DNA from: Eremophila alpestris peregrina
Taxonomy: Eukaryota > Chordata > Aves > Passeriformes > Alaudidae
DNA length: 64,000 bases
Direction: 5' to 3'
Assembly (NCBI GenBank): GCA_009792885.1
Contig: WMCF01000016.1
Coordinates: 12,460,254-12,524,253 of the forward strand
Each line of letters begins with the position of its first letter. Position 1 is the first letter of the stretch. The notes beneath the pieces are model-generated. The model was not told the origin of the DNA. It saw nothing but the letters and a program-made list of their open reading frames with translations, and did not search any database. Made by a program: the position numbers and the translations under genes. This document shows positions 1 through 13,800 of the stretch, piece after piece.

Positions 1-2635
1 CTTTATTTCTGTTTTAGAGGTTCAGTGACTTTTACCAAGTACAGCATTGAAAAACAAATATAAATTTAATTTACTCAACCTCAGTTGGTATTTGACAGCA
101 ATATCCTTTTAAATATTTATTTGACTTACTTGAGAAATACGTTGCATTTCCTACCTGTGGTGAACAAGTTTTTGTTACACTTCCAATACATATATGGTTT
201 CCTGATGAATGGGTGGGTTGATTAAGTGGGTGAGGTTTATTTGGGGGCTTTCATTCTGCAGTAAAACCCCAATGAAAATCTGAGGAGGAAGCTGGAGAAG
301 GAGTGCACTTTGTGCTTTGCTGCTGTTCCTCAGATTGGACACTTTATTCTGGGTTCTTATTTTTTTCTGAGCATAAAAGTGTTAATTGCAGAGGAACTTC
401 AGCTTGTAAAACAGCAAATGCATTGAAGATTTGCTGTGATTACGTTTTAGTTTAAAAAACCTAGGCATTATTGTGCTGCAGCTCCTGGAATGTGCTCTCC
501 TCATTAATTTATAGGTGTGATTCCTCTGCCCAAGTATCTCTTTGAATGATGGTTAGGAAATTCTCAGCACACAAAAGAATGGCAGCTATGCACAGCTCAC
601 CCAACGCAATGCATGCGCTCACTTACAGTTTTCATAAAAACTTTGCAACGATTTTATGTGCCAGAAGTAGTAACTTGATCTACTTTAGGAACTCCCTGGC
701 TTTCCAGCTCTGCAGAAGTCATTTTTAGACTGTTCAAGGGCCAGATCCAAAACTTGTTAAAATCGGTGGGAACCTTTCCACATTTCAGTGGGCTTTGGAT
801 TAGTCCCTAAGTGTTTTAACCAGAAGAATCGCACCAACCTCTCACTGCAAAAGTAAAACTATTAATCTATGTTTGTATGGGATAAACTGTGAAGTGTGCT
901 TTCCAGCACGATGTGAACTTGAAAACAGGGATTTAAAATAATATGATAGTTAATTCTGTAAACAGTGTTTCACTTTACTCACAGAATAATTTATCTGATG
1001 AATATTAGATTTTGATATTTTAAAGAGGAATTTTAGTCAAGTAGTTCTGTTTGAAAAACATAACTTTTCATCTGTATACAAAAATCCTAAGCATTGTATG
1101 GCAAATTCTTTTTCATAATATGGGATGTTTTGGAAAATTTTAATGTTACATAAATGGAAGGGCAATAATGAAGAATCCCATACATAATGCATTTCAAGTT
1201 TTCTAGAAACAAAGTCAGTGGATAAATGAACAACTGCCCTCTAAAGGAATCATTTCATTCCTCCCACTCATCTGATACACAGATATGGAGCTGCTTGGAT
1301 CCATAAAACCTTTCTCCACTGTTCTGCAAATTAAAGTCAACTTAAAGTGCTTAAAATATGACAGGAAAACGGTGCTTCAATTTTGGAAGGCTGGTAGAGG
1401 CACTGCACATTCCCACCTGCCACGGAACTGAGTGGAAATAAATGAATGATTCCCTTGGTTCCACGGAAAAATATTTAGTTTTATTAATAGCATTTCCCTT
1501 TCAAAGTCACTGTGCATATAGACAAGATCAGAAAACTCACTGTTTACAGAATCACAAGCACAACAGAATTCAACATCTTAGAAATTTAAAATATTTCCCA
1601 TTTAGGGGGGAATCGTGTCATGCAAACCAGCAATAAACCTAATTGCCACCCTATGAATGTAAGTGGGTTCAAATTGAATTTAAATGCCTTATTTAATCCT
1701 CAGCCCCTAGAAAAGCATTATCTCCACTCATATGTATGAGAATCTTGATTAGATGAGAACTAAGATGTTCTGGATGCTTCAGTTGTTAATTGGAATATTT
1801 TTTTCCTCGTTACAGTTGTCAGAGGAACTAGTGAAAAAGGAAGAAGAAACTGTAGCACTGGAAGGTAACAATGATAATCTATTGCATTGGATCTCCAAAC
1901 ATGACCATGATATCCTGGAGAAGATCACAGATGCAGAAAATGAATGCTGAGGTTGATATCTAATGAAATGCTGCATTTAATTAGCATTTTCTCCATTATT
2001 TCTTGTAGTCTATTGTGAAATTAGATACTTTGGAAAATAATGAAGGAGACTCAAGCAGAAATTATAAGAGCTTCATTTCTGTCTTCAATGGGTCTTGTGA
2101 GTTACTCTGTTTTTACAAAGAAACCATCTGTTGAGAATATAGTTGTTCCATTAATTCAGTTAAACAGGTTATTTAGCTAATTTTTGGTAAATTAATATTG
2201 ATTTTAATAGGTAATTCAGATTCCCTTAGATGTGGTATCTGCATTTGCTGATTTTACCTAGTCTATTCTAAAGTATCACTTCTATTGCACTAGATTATCA
2301 AAGAAGTATTAGTAAAATGCTATATAAGGGTGTTGGCATTAACTTTAGCCCCAGTTAGGTACAGGCTTTTCCAAAAAATAAAAACAAGCCTTTACCCTCC
2401 TCTGTTTTCTTTTATCTACTGATAAAATAATATAAATTAAAACCAAACCAAAACCAAATATTGATACTATAACCGGTATTAAGCTCTGGGCCAGGTTGGA
2501 AATGAAATCAATTTTTGGTACTAAAAACTGATGACAAAGCTTAGTTTTATGAAAATCTGGTGTGTGTCTCTGACAATGCATAGGACATCTAATTTGAACA
2601 TAAATATATGATTATATACAAGATGTATCTATTCC

Positions 2636-2723
2636 TGGATGGTAAAAGCTTGAGGTGTATATAAATACGTGTGTGTGTATATATGGACATGTACACAAGG
2701 ATGTATCAACCTTTTACCATCCA
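2636..2723 (+). repeat. Long inverted repeat (18-bp arms, 52-nt loop)
   Basis: The left arm at 2636-2653 and right arm at 2706-2723 are reverse complements at 17 of 18 positions, with one C-C mismatch at 2649/2710. The 52-nt loop is TG/TA-rich and has weak internal pairing. In RNA it would form a stable hairpin of about 88 nt inside the putative upstream 3' UTR. It is not a recognised repeat family to me. A structured UTR element, a hairpin-type small-RNA precursor or a degenerate palindromic transposon are all possible. Confidence 0.6.
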
Positions 2724-2927
2724 AATGCATACATGTTTTCAACAATAAAAGCTGGGACTCTTAAAGAAACAAAGCAAAACAAAAACAAAGATAAGATTGC
2801 TGTGAATACAGTATATGCACTAGGTCTCCTGTAAATGTGGAACTGTTTGTTATTGTTCTCTGCTTTGAAAAACAGTCTCCAACATGGACCCCAATGAATC
2901 TTAGATGTTTAAAGAAAATACCAATGA

Positions 2928-2954
2928 ACAAACAGCCCTTGAAGGGCTGTTTGT
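2928..2954. repeat. Perfect 27-bp palindrome
   Basis: Two perfectly complementary 13-bp arms flank a single central G at 2941. The left arm begins ACAAACAG and the right arm ends CTGTTTGT. As RNA it folds into an 11-bp stem with a 5-nt loop. As DNA it is a near-ideal cruciform or dimeric binding site. It lies only 205 bp after the 2636-2723 hairpin. Confidence 0.75.
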
Positions 2955-3286
2955 GTCAACAAAATGTGTCTAGTAAAATAAATTCAAAGCACATGCAAGG
3001 AAAAATAAAAATGTGAAGTCATTACATTCAGTGAGAGACTCTTAACTGACAGTCAGATCTCTACCACTTCTCAAGGAGAGGTTCCTTCTGACTCCACAAA
3101 CGTTTTCAGTCAGTCTGGCAAACATGTGCAAATGTTTGGCTGTTTTGTTGAGGCATCTTTTTGTCCGTGGAAGAAATGCTTCCATGCTGATGGCAGTGGA
3201 GATAGAATATCTGCATTTTTAAAGGACAAACAATAAATTTAAGCATGGGTGGCCTTAATCCTTAGTAGTTTTTCTTTGCTGCTGTT

Positions 3287-3322
3287 AAAAAAAAAAAAAA
3301 AGAAAAAAAGAAAAAAAAAAAA
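3287..3322 (+). repeat. Poly(A) / A-rich simple repeat
   Basis: A 36-bp A-rich run is interrupted only by G at three positions. No target-site duplication or retroposed body is evident, so it is treated as a simple repeat. Confidence 0.85.
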
Positions 3323-4817
3323 GAACTCTAAATGGATACTCCTAAAGTCTTGCACTGAATTTAGAAAAAATTATTTTTTGAACCTGTGGTGCGATTAACC
3401 CTAAACATCCCACATGAGCCATACATAGTAATCCCCTTAAAATTATTGTCTAGAGATGGTATTTTATTTCTTTGTACCATGATTCTCGGTGCAATCAAAG
3501 AGCAATTTATTTGAGCAGGAGTCCTGCTGTATGTTACTGTCCTCAGTAAATAGAATAAAATGTATAGAATTAGCATAGCGTAGATAATCCCAATTTCATT
3601 CATGTTTAAAAAGTTTGTCCTTTAACTATCAATGGCATTTTAGATCTTTGTTTTTGAAACAGCAAAGCTTTTGGGAGTATATTTAGCACATATGACAAAT
3701 GTTGCACTTGGAAACTCAGACAACAAAACTGGTTTCTCCTGACAAATTTGTTGTCGCGGTAGGGGACAATCGTCTGTGTCTCTTACAATCAGGTCTTTAC
3801 CTTAACTCTGCAACCGAATACTTGAAGTAGGATATAAACTAGGGGGGAAATAGGGTCACAGATACAAAGCTGTATAGTTAGATATTTATATGTATGTGCC
3901 AATTTTGTCACAGGTATTATTTTAGGGGCGTTTTTGCTCCACTCATGTTGGTATGAGTATTGATCTAAACTTTTATTAGGGCCTAAAATTTAGCCCCTAA
4001 AGAGGAAAAATTTGTCTAACATTGATTTTTTTTGTTTCTTGTTTTGGTTTGGGTTTTTTTTTGTTTTTTTGTTTTTTCTCCTTATTTTCATTTCATGTGA
4101 TATTCTATGATGTTTGGAGAAAATCTTTTCATATCCTAAAATAGAATCTCGGGGTTTACAATAAACACTGTGAAGTTGGGAAATATTTTATTTGAGCAAT
4201 GCTTGGTAGATTTTCCCCCCCCCCCTCTGAGTGTAATGAAGCAAACCAACTTTTGCTTAACATTTAAGATAATGGTTATTATTTTAATGTGTGATCAGTC
4301 TTGTACTGCACATTCTTTCTTTCATTTAAATGTACAGTATGAATTTTGTATTTAATGAATTTTTGTGTATCCAGTATGCACGTACCTGCACATTGACTTT
4401 CATTTGAAAGTGGGTTTCAATTTACTTTTTAAACAGTGTTTATGAAAAGACCTCAGATGTGTTGACACAAACTATATCCGCAAAGTTTCTTTTGTGTGTG
4501 TAGGGTGACATTTGAATGTGATGTTCTGCAGCAATGGGTCAATATCCCCTATTTACCTTAGATCCTCATTTGATAGTGCTTCTTGTAATAATTTTTTCAA
4601 GTGAGTGGCATGTTCTGGATTGTGATATTGATATATGGTTAAGGACATTGATATGAAACTAAGGAATTCCTAGAAATTACCAGTGGGCATGTATTAGACA
4701 GTCATTGTAATTTAATGTCTTGTAGAAGTGTAAAGTACCAAGGTATTTAGAGTTCATAACATTGTTATCATGTGTATGGAAAGTATTTAGTGTTGATCAG
4801 CTTGTTTATTTTCATCA

Positions 4818-4852
4818 AATAAACTTTGTTTCTTTCTGAAATCAGTGTTGTG
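4818..4852 (+). terminator. Poly(A) signal and GT-rich downstream element
   Basis: AATAAA at 4818-4823 is followed about 20 nt later by a CA dinucleotide (about 4842) and then a GTGTTGTGT element at 4844-4852. Hexamer, cleavage dinucleotide and GU-rich downstream element have canonical spacing. It is the last strong signal before the sequence loses UTR character, so it is the likely distal 3' end of the upstream + strand transcript. Confidence 0.5.
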
Positions 4853-4859
4853 TCATTAA

Positions 4860-7800
4860 AAGCAGGTTTAATGACTGTAGGAAAATGTGTGAGAGATGTT
4901 TTCCACATGGTAAATCTATCACACTCCTTATTTCTCTAATTGCTACCATTCAAAGTAATTTATCTTCCTGTTGTTACTATCACATAAACTGTTTAAGAAA
5001 GCATGAAAAGGAAAATGTCTCGTAGGCCCCACTCCCAGAAATGCTTACGAGCAACTTTACTAAAGTGAGGAACCATTTTCTGGATTGGGCTCTTAGAGAG
5101 CAATATGCTTTTGAGTGGGTTTCTAAAACATAATATTCTTGTGTGACCCTGTGTAATTGCATAGAAAATTACATTTTGTTTATGTACTTTACTGACCAAA
5201 AGCCATAAGGTGTGAAATTCTCTGCACAGTCAGCTCCTTTTTCAGCTGCCTGGTAAGTGGTTCCCCATTTCCATTATGTTCACTTTTTTTAGAAAAGGAA
5301 CTTTTGTTGACCAGGAATTTCTTACCTCATAGAACTCCCTGGGCCAGCGCAGGGCACACACAGCAGGAGAATAAAAGGTAAGTAAGTATGCATTTTACTT
5401 AGCTTATTTAAAAACACACAGTCTCTTAGTTTTTAAGCTCTGTTTCTTTACCTATAAATTAGTTTTCTTCGTAAGAGAGTACTATGCACTAACATAGGTT
5501 ATTAAGTTTCACTTTTAACTACAGCTAAATGTACATTTACTGTGTATTCTGCCTATGCCTCCTTTGAGCTGCAGTGGTACAAATTGAGTAGCAGTAGCTT
5601 CTGTCTTGCTTCTGCACAATTATTTGGAGCAGCTTGTTCTGTGTTCTGTTGGTGTCTGTATCAGGGGGCTGCCAATCCCATTGGAGACACATTTTGGATT
5701 TTGCTTTCAGTATGGATCACTTCCTGCTCTAAAGGCAGCTCCTCTTCCCCACCTGGGGACAGGGACAGCACGTGCCAGCGTGTCTTACTAAGGAGCTGGG
5801 GAGGACCAGAGTGGATTTGGGGAAGCTGTAAAAGACCCTTAAAGCCTTGTTTCTGTAAGATTGGTTTTCAGTAAGGATCTTTCCTCTGTAAAAAGCAGCC
5901 CCAGGGGAGGGGCAGGACCAGCATGGTTGTGTCTGTGGGTGCTGCAGAGGTGGGGAGCTCCCCAGAGGGCAACTCTGGGTGCAGCAGCAGCTCCACTGAT
6001 GTTGGAGTTGGAGTTAGACAGTCAAGAGCTCCTCCAGCTCTGAGAGAGCTTGATTAAGGTTGAAGCTCTTCTGAGCTTGAGGTTTCCCCCTCAGAGAGGC
6101 TGTTAGCTCCAGACTTAAGCCAGAGTAGCTCAAGGTTTGAGCAAGCAGAAGCATAAGCAGTGGGGGACACTCAGGGGATGAAGCTGTGTTGACTTGCATT
6201 TCAAGCCAACATATCAGTTAAGAGACATTTTGGGAGTCTCAAACAGCTCCATGCCAGCATGAGCTGGATAAAGCTGAACTCCTGCTGCATCCCAGGTTGT
6301 CCACACTGTGCTCAAGGTCCAGGATTTGTTCCTGGAAGAGCCTCACTAACACACCAGGCCCTGCCCTGTGCTGAAACCTGTCACAAAGCACAGAACAGAG
6401 TGACAAGGAAGGGCGTGTGTCACCTGTTGATATTCCTTCTCCAAACCACAAAACTTTTAATAACCAAAGTATTAAATCACTCTAAATAAAGACAAGGCAG
6501 CTCTAAATAAGTAATACATTTCCCATTATGAAGTCAGTGGGAGTTCTGCACGTCGCCAGGGCATGATTTGACCCTCAGATGAAAAGTACAGCTGATGAGG
6601 GGCTGCTGTGCAGATTCTTCTCCTGTGAGATTACAGGGATGTTATTTCATGCTCATAACTTTCCAAATGAGATACCTCTTTTTCAAATGCACCTTTTCAA
6701 ACAAGTGGCAAGCTCTGCCTTCATCAGGAATAGCTCAGGGCACATTGTTTCACCTTTTGTAGGAGGCTGGAGGCACTGGTGCAGTAGAAGCCCACCCTTG
6801 ATGGATGCAGTTGCAGAATCAAGGGCTAATTTTGTTTGGGTTTGCATTCCTTCCACTCTTTGCTCTTGAAAATGACTCTTTCTTCAGAAAGAGACTGTTC
6901 TAACCCCAAATCTCCACAGATGCAGGGGAAGAGCAGGCACAGTGCCAGTGCATCCTAAAGACAATGCATTGTATCCCTTTGAAAAGTGCACTAGAATTTG
7001 TGTTACAGACAGTTGTCTACTCCCATGGAGCTGCAAGTCTCAGGACAAACAGAAGAACTTTGAACTCCTTCAGTTTCAAATGGAGGCGAGTGTCCAACTT
7101 TGAAAAGGCCGTGCTTTTGGTCCTCACCTCAGCAAGGCCAGCAGACAGCAGATGTTCTGGCAGCTGCAGCTGCCGTGCACTCGGGGAGCTGGGGCTGGAG
7201 GAGAGCAGCCAAGCTCCCTCCAGATGGAGCAGACAGGGAAGAGGCGAGTGGGAGGCTGCACTGGGCAGTCAGATAGCTCCAGATAGCCAGGGACTGAGGA
7301 GATGTGGCTCCAGAGCACCTAACCAACTTCACAGGGGCTGCACAAGAGAAATCAGCATCAGCCCACGGCTCACCTGGACTCCCTGAGAAGCCTTCTTGCT
7401 GTGGGAAAATCGATAGGGAGGAAATATCTGTGCAGAACACATGATAATGGAGTGTGGTAACTACTTTTTACTTGAATGTAATTTGGACAAATGCATTACT
7501 CATAAGTGAGTTATCCAGGGCTTGCCAAATATGTGGTTAAACAGTTATTATAGCAAATTACACCATCATCTAAACACCTCTGTTTTGGCTCTTAGTTGTC
7601 TCCTTTTGCAATGAGAGTTTTTTTTGTTTGTTTGTTTTGGAGGGTTTTTTTGTTTTAATTTTTGTTGTCTAATATTGCTGTTTTTACTGTTTTGGTTACC
7701 ATAGAAATAAATAATGACACAAACAACACCATGCATACAAGTGAATAAGAGCATTTTCTGAATTTCACAAGTAGAACACCCTTGTTAATGAAGACTTCCA

Positions 7801-10800
7801 TGGCTGCATAGTTCTTAACATAGTTCTCATGTCTATTGATTCGTGTCCTCATATGCATTTTATTATGGGCTTTATATTTCATTTTAAACTTCCAAAAATA
7901 AAGAAAAACAGCTGAAGTACATTTTTTTTTTTTTTAAATGGCCAGATTTTGGTTAGAGGTTAACATAGGCCAAAAGAGAACACAGATCTGCCCCCAAGCT
8001 CTTGCAGTTTTGTTTTGTTTTAATAAAAAGATCCTTATTACAATCCACAAAGGGTCACAAAAATGCAGCCATTACAGACCAGCCATGTTCCTTGTGCAGC
8101 TCTCCTGCCCTCTGCACCTTCTCCAGGCTTAGATCAGCCAAATGTGTGAAGGCAGGACTGTTGTCAGCCATGATTAGTGTGTGCATTAAGGGGCTAATTC
8201 AAACTTTACTGAAGAGAAATGAAAGACCATTGATTACAAGTAATTTTCTTCTTTCTGAAGCAAATGTGTACATTTACAGGAGCACGGGGCCAAACTGTTT
8301 CCTCTATATATCAAAATTGCAGCTAAATGTAAGTCAGATGAATAGGCTGCCTGACTTTTTGAATGCTTTGTGATAAGTAAATAGATCTTAGGTCTCGTTA
8401 CTGAAGTTCATTTACAGTGTATTTTGTCTATAGTTGTCCTGACTGTGTATCTAGGCCAGCACTCAATTCCTACCCACTCTTAACACAATCTTTCATTGTG
8501 GTGCCTTTATATTGTGATCACTGATATATCTGAATATATCTCATTTAATTTGTTACAATTTAATAAATATGAAATTGTAAATTAATAATAAATTTATATT
8601 AAATAAAACAAATAATGTTACAAATTATAAATATCATTCAGTCCATTGGTTACTTTGCTATTACTAAAGGTAGGTCTGCTAGAGGTGCCTAGAGGAGTAA
8701 AAATGCATTTTTTTTTAGGAGTCTGTTCTCTAAAACAAATTAAATTCTGAACAATCTTGCAGCTGAGGTTATAACAGGAGAAAGAAGAGGCAAAACCCCC
8801 CACCATAATTATTAACTCCCAGGACTGTCCATGTAGCCAGTTTCTAGAGGATTTGTTCCAATTCTGATGCTGTTCCCCGTGTGAGAGCTGCTCTCTCTGA
8901 AGTTAAACAACCAGTCTCCGTATCTGAAAGCTGAAGGTTGTAAATCTCCCTTGTGAATGTTGGCCATGACAGGGAAGGAAAGACTTGCATAATTACCACT
9001 TGTACTTCCTCAGAGAACATGAGCTCAAGTCTAAAACAAGGAGTTTGGTCAATAAAACATCAGAGTCTGAAAACTACAGGAAAAGACCTGTCCAGCTCAT
9101 ATGATAAGAATTTTTTTTCCTGGTTAAAAGAAAATTAATATTTCAGATCCGATTATTTTGCAGCTATTCTTAATTTTTCTTCAAGGTTACCATCATTTAA
9201 TACAATTCATAGCTAAATTAACTGAAATGCCTTACAATCTTTCCTTCTCTGTGAAGCATAGCAGACTGGATATCGTTATTCTGCTAAAATACAGAGAACC
9301 ATTTACTGAGCTGGCTATAAATGTTATTATATTCAGTAGTGTCTGTGAAGCAGGTTACAAGTTTAAAATCAGGAAGCAGGAGAAGCACCTTGTTCCCACG
9401 CTACTGAAGTCAGAAGGAATTACTCTGAGTCCTTCTCCAGTGAGTGAGGGATATCAGTGCTTGGTATTTGGGGCTATAATTGGTCAGATAGCTTATGGAA
9501 GAATACAAGTACTCATGTGAGCAAATTTTTACAGGACTTAGAGCCTGAAATCAATTAGAAATGCATTTGGGTTAATGTGAATGCTCATGGTCATACTGGT
9601 ACCTTTTCACAGCAATCCTTGTCCACATCTGTTCTCTACATAGGTCACAGGGAAAGATTTGGGTTAAAATGTTTATGCATTGCTGCTCTTCTCTGCTTTC
9701 TGCTGTTTTTTCTACTTCCTGCACTGCTTTGCACATTTTTTAGCTCTAAATTCCCTCACACAGAATTCTCCATGAAGGAGCCCTGGGATTCTTCAGCTGC
9801 TTTGCCATCTTCTCTGGGGGTGCACAGAGAACTTGGCATGAGGTAGGAGGCACCTAAGGTAAGACTGACTGAAATTAAACACATCCTTCAGGCTTGGATT
9901 ATCCATGTGTCCTGTGCAGTATGAAACACCCTCCTCCCTTTGATTGCTGTGGGATTTGAATATAATCAGCATCTGGCACAACAGAGACTGAAATACAAAA
10001 AAAACTTATAAAACTTTCTTGATATATAGTACATTGCCATCATCAGTGCCCCAAGGAATCAGGCAAACCAGGAAATATCTAAATTGGTTGTTTAGAAATA
10101 TTTTTTCAGAATTCACCTGCCTAGTTTGGCACAATTATTTTTCCCTTTCAATTCTGAAATTCCAAATACAAATTGTGATGCATGCACATTCAGTAAACTC
10201 TGAGGGATTAGAGAGAAATTGCATTGGAGGGGCATTTTCTGAAAACTGGTTTGTTTGGCCTTGCCACTGGAGCAAGTCTGGAGAAAAATCTGGATTACTC
10301 ACCAACACAGATACTAAACTGCAGCCTGGAAATAAGTAAATGTATTTGAATTGAGTAATTCATATGAAAGGAATGGTGCCTTGATGTGTGATAGCCCAGT
10401 ACCTCCAGGAAGGTCAAGCATCAGAGGAATGGGACAGATTTAAAAAGTCAGATGTTTTTATTTTTCTAAATTTCTTCCTATTTGCATATTCATTTCAAAG
10501 TCTCTGCCTTGGACTGTGCTATAAACAAAATGGCAATTGAAGAGATAGTTTTGATGTGATGCACATCCTACTTGCACCGCAGGAATGAAGATGAAAAGGA
10601 CACTTCTTTTGAGTGCCACATCTTAGTACAGTTTGGTAATTATGCTGCACAGACAATATTAACAATTCTTATTAAATACAGGATATCATCTCGGAATGAA
10701 TACCAGACTTTTAGGAAGGGCTTTGTAACAAACATTTTAAAAATCTGATTTTACTTTGAGTTAGCTTTCAAAATCCAGTCCAGATATATGTAAAGAATAT

Positions 10801-13800
10801 AGAACGTAAATATATTTTCTAAAGTACTACAGTATGTGAAATTTATAAATTGTTACATGCTTTCCTTTCCTAATGCAGCTGGGTGAAGCTTAGTCTCAGA
10901 TCAGATAGAATCTTTTAGTTAAATCATTTATGACTAGATGACTTCTTATCCAAAAGTCAAATATGTGATCATTTACAGAGGTCACTGGCTGTATTCTGCT
11001 CTGTGTTCCATAATCAGCTGAAATAAACCCCAAAAGTACCTCCTCAATGTATGCTCACAGGGTCACAGTATAATAAAATACTGCTCAAATTGTGTTTCAG
11101 ACAAGGAATGCTTTCCCCAAAAGTGCTCTGGTCTCAGGGACAGGACTGTCAATATGCATTGCAGTGCAAATGGCAAGTATAAAGTCCAGCATTTGGAAGG
11201 GGAGTGCCCTGCCCACTTAGTGGCAAAAAGCCCTGCTGTGACACACATTTAACTATTTAAGTGACTTTTACAATGTATATTCTATACTCTTTTTACAGAG
11301 CCAAGCTGAGACTTACAGCTAAGGCACCTTTTTGACACACAGGAGAAGTACAAAGAAAACACTGAAAATCTTGGGAACATTTTCTGAACCAATTCAAGCT
11401 GATACTGTGGGGTGGTGAAGAAATGCTATCAGATTCCATTGAAATATCCTCAGAATATCTTACCCATGAAAATGCAGCCCCCACAATAACATCATAACAT
11501 TTTGTCAAAAAGAACTCCAAACAAACAAAAAAAACCCCAAAAACCCCACCAAAACAAAACAAAAAAAACCTAACTGATCATGAAAATACAATAAATATTC
11601 TTTAGAAAACCTTGCAGAAAGGAATGAGGTTTGGCTTTCCTCTGAAGTTCTCTACAAGCAGCAGTGGATCAATCAGTACATCCACTTCTGACCTGGGTAA
11701 GCTCCCCTGTATACATACCTCAGATGATCTGGAAGGAAGTGTTTTATGAAAATATTGGCCAAACAGCTGACTGAATAAGGAAAAAATGCAAAATTGGCAA
11801 CCTGTAATAAAGCCTATTAGATAAACTGAAGTGCAATGACTATTATCAAGCAATTAAGTGGCTACTCCTGCAGCTGTTCCTTTGCTTGACTGCTTTGTTG
11901 AAAGTGATGTCAAGGAGTCACCACTCTGCTTTGAATGATAGGTTATCAGTGGCTGGGTGGAAGAAATGCTGCCACCAGGACAGGTGCCAGAGAGGCAGGG
12001 CTGGGCAGGTACCATCCCACTGGGCAGTAATGAGTACCTGTCACACTCTCCCTGAAGCAAAGATACAGCTACTTGACAAAAATGCTTACAGAGTTCTGTA
12101 CCATTATAAAGGACAGAAGATCATCTCCCATCCCCACGGGACTGGCAGCCCCAGCAGCTGCTCAGATGGTGTTTCTCTGCCTTTGGGTGAAGAAGCAGAA
12201 CTGGAGGAGTCACACACAGGCTATGGAATTGGACACCAGGACCTGGAGAGGCTGGAGGGCAGTGAGAGCCTCAACTCATCCACCACGTGGCCAGGTCCTG
12301 GAAGGACAAAGCACTTTTCACCACTGTGGTTCTTGTTTCCTCCAAGATTATACTATAAACATAGGTCACACCTCAAAAAAGTGACACTCTACAGGGTCTA
12401 AAGAGCAGAAGAGAATAAGAGGGGATTCATAATAAATCAATTTCCAACTTTTCACGTTACTGATTTTAGCAGGAGAATCAAGTGCCATGTGCCTTTTTCA
12501 CCTATTCTGTAGAGTCAAAAGGTCTGTCTGATGAAATACTTAAAATGAAGTGCTCAAAACTCATCTTAGCCTTAAATATCTTTTAAAATGAGTTTTAAAT
12601 AATTCCATATTCTAAATAAACTGGAAGAATCAAGGTCAATTGACAGACTACTATGGAGCTTGAAAGATAGGGTTAAATTTATCAGATTTTTTTTCGTGGT
12701 ACCTAGATTAATAGCTATCTTCAGAATGATATTGGCTTTAAGCAGTCATGGACAAATACACATTGGCTTAGCTGTTATGACATATCTTTAGTCCTAAGGA
12801 AATGATGAATTAGCTAAGTACTCTTTAAGATAAGTGTCATATAGGGGCTAACCAATATCCCTCCTCTCACTCTTAAACACACTTTACTGATGACATGTGT
12901 GTGTACATATACTACAGAAATCCTTGGAGATATTTCAGATGAGAGCTTCAAACAACATCCACCTACATTCCTCCCTGAGCTGTGCGGAATCTGAGGATCT
13001 AATAGTGCTACAATTATAAACTCCAGCCTAATCTCCTAATCTTCTTGGAGGTAAGGAGTGTAAGGAGTGCTATTCAGGAGCGGGCTTGGCCCCGGGCAAT
13101 GACACATGGTGGTGACCACATCAGGACTGGCTGTCAGACTGGAACATGCCTATAGAAAGTCTGTGGAGCCCTTTCCTCTCTTCTCCTTCTTTGCAGTGCA
13201 TGGTCTGCTCCTGTGCTGTCAGTGAAATCTCCTCAGAATGCTTGTTACCTGCAGTTCAGGAGTGCAGCACAGCCATCACACCACCACCACGAAAATATGC
13301 CAGCAGAAAACGGGATTTAAAAGCCTCCTAAGGTAGGAGTTGTACCTCCTAAGGTCCAAAGGGGTGAGTTCAAAGAGCAGAGATCCCAGTGTGATCCCTC
13401 ACCTCTACAGCTTCTGCTGGGCTGCTCCTCTGGCCCTTTGTGGCTGCACTTGGGAACTGAAGCACAGCCCTGAGGAGAGCAGGACTGGCTGTTCCATGGG
13501 AGGGATGCAGATGGGCTGTGGAAAAGAGCCTTGTGCTGTCCTTGTCCCACTGTGTGCCATGCTGACCCCCTCTGTGGCCATGCCCCTCCATGTGCCACCT
13601 TTGGTGCAGCTCTCTGAGGGGACCAGGACACCTCTCTGGGCTGCAGTCAGTGTGACAAAACTCCTGCCTGGTCATCTCTGGAAAATGAACTGTGTGTGTG
13701 CCTTTGTGTGTGTGTATTGGGGAGAGTTATGTTCAGGGCACTCAGAAGAAACATGTAAGAGCCCTCCAGAGTTTATGGGAGGTGCCTTTGGCCTCAGTGA

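Larger units (their letters stand above)
1..4845 (+). other. Putative 3' UTR / terminal region of an upstream gene (ERC2 by synteny)
   Basis: This AT-rich block has no credible coding ORF. It contains several AATAAA hexamers (near 2744, 3232, 4155, 4818) and ends in a well-formed + strand cleavage region, so it reads like a long vertebrate 3' UTR. In human 3p14, as I remember it, ERC2 lies upstream of WNT5A in the same orientation with its 3' end in the order of 10-20 kb from the WNT5A promoter. That fits the roughly 14 kb here. I do not see the ERC2 C-terminal coding sequence (His-rich stretch ending in an EEGIWA-like tail), so the stop codon would lie left of the window. The gene identity is inference. 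The left boundary is unknown, and part of this could be intronic. Confidence 0.4.

Noticed and set aside
1753..1976. 65-codon frames on both strands
   Set aside because: Short, no family match; only the exon-like 49-bp core was kept as a low-interest finding.
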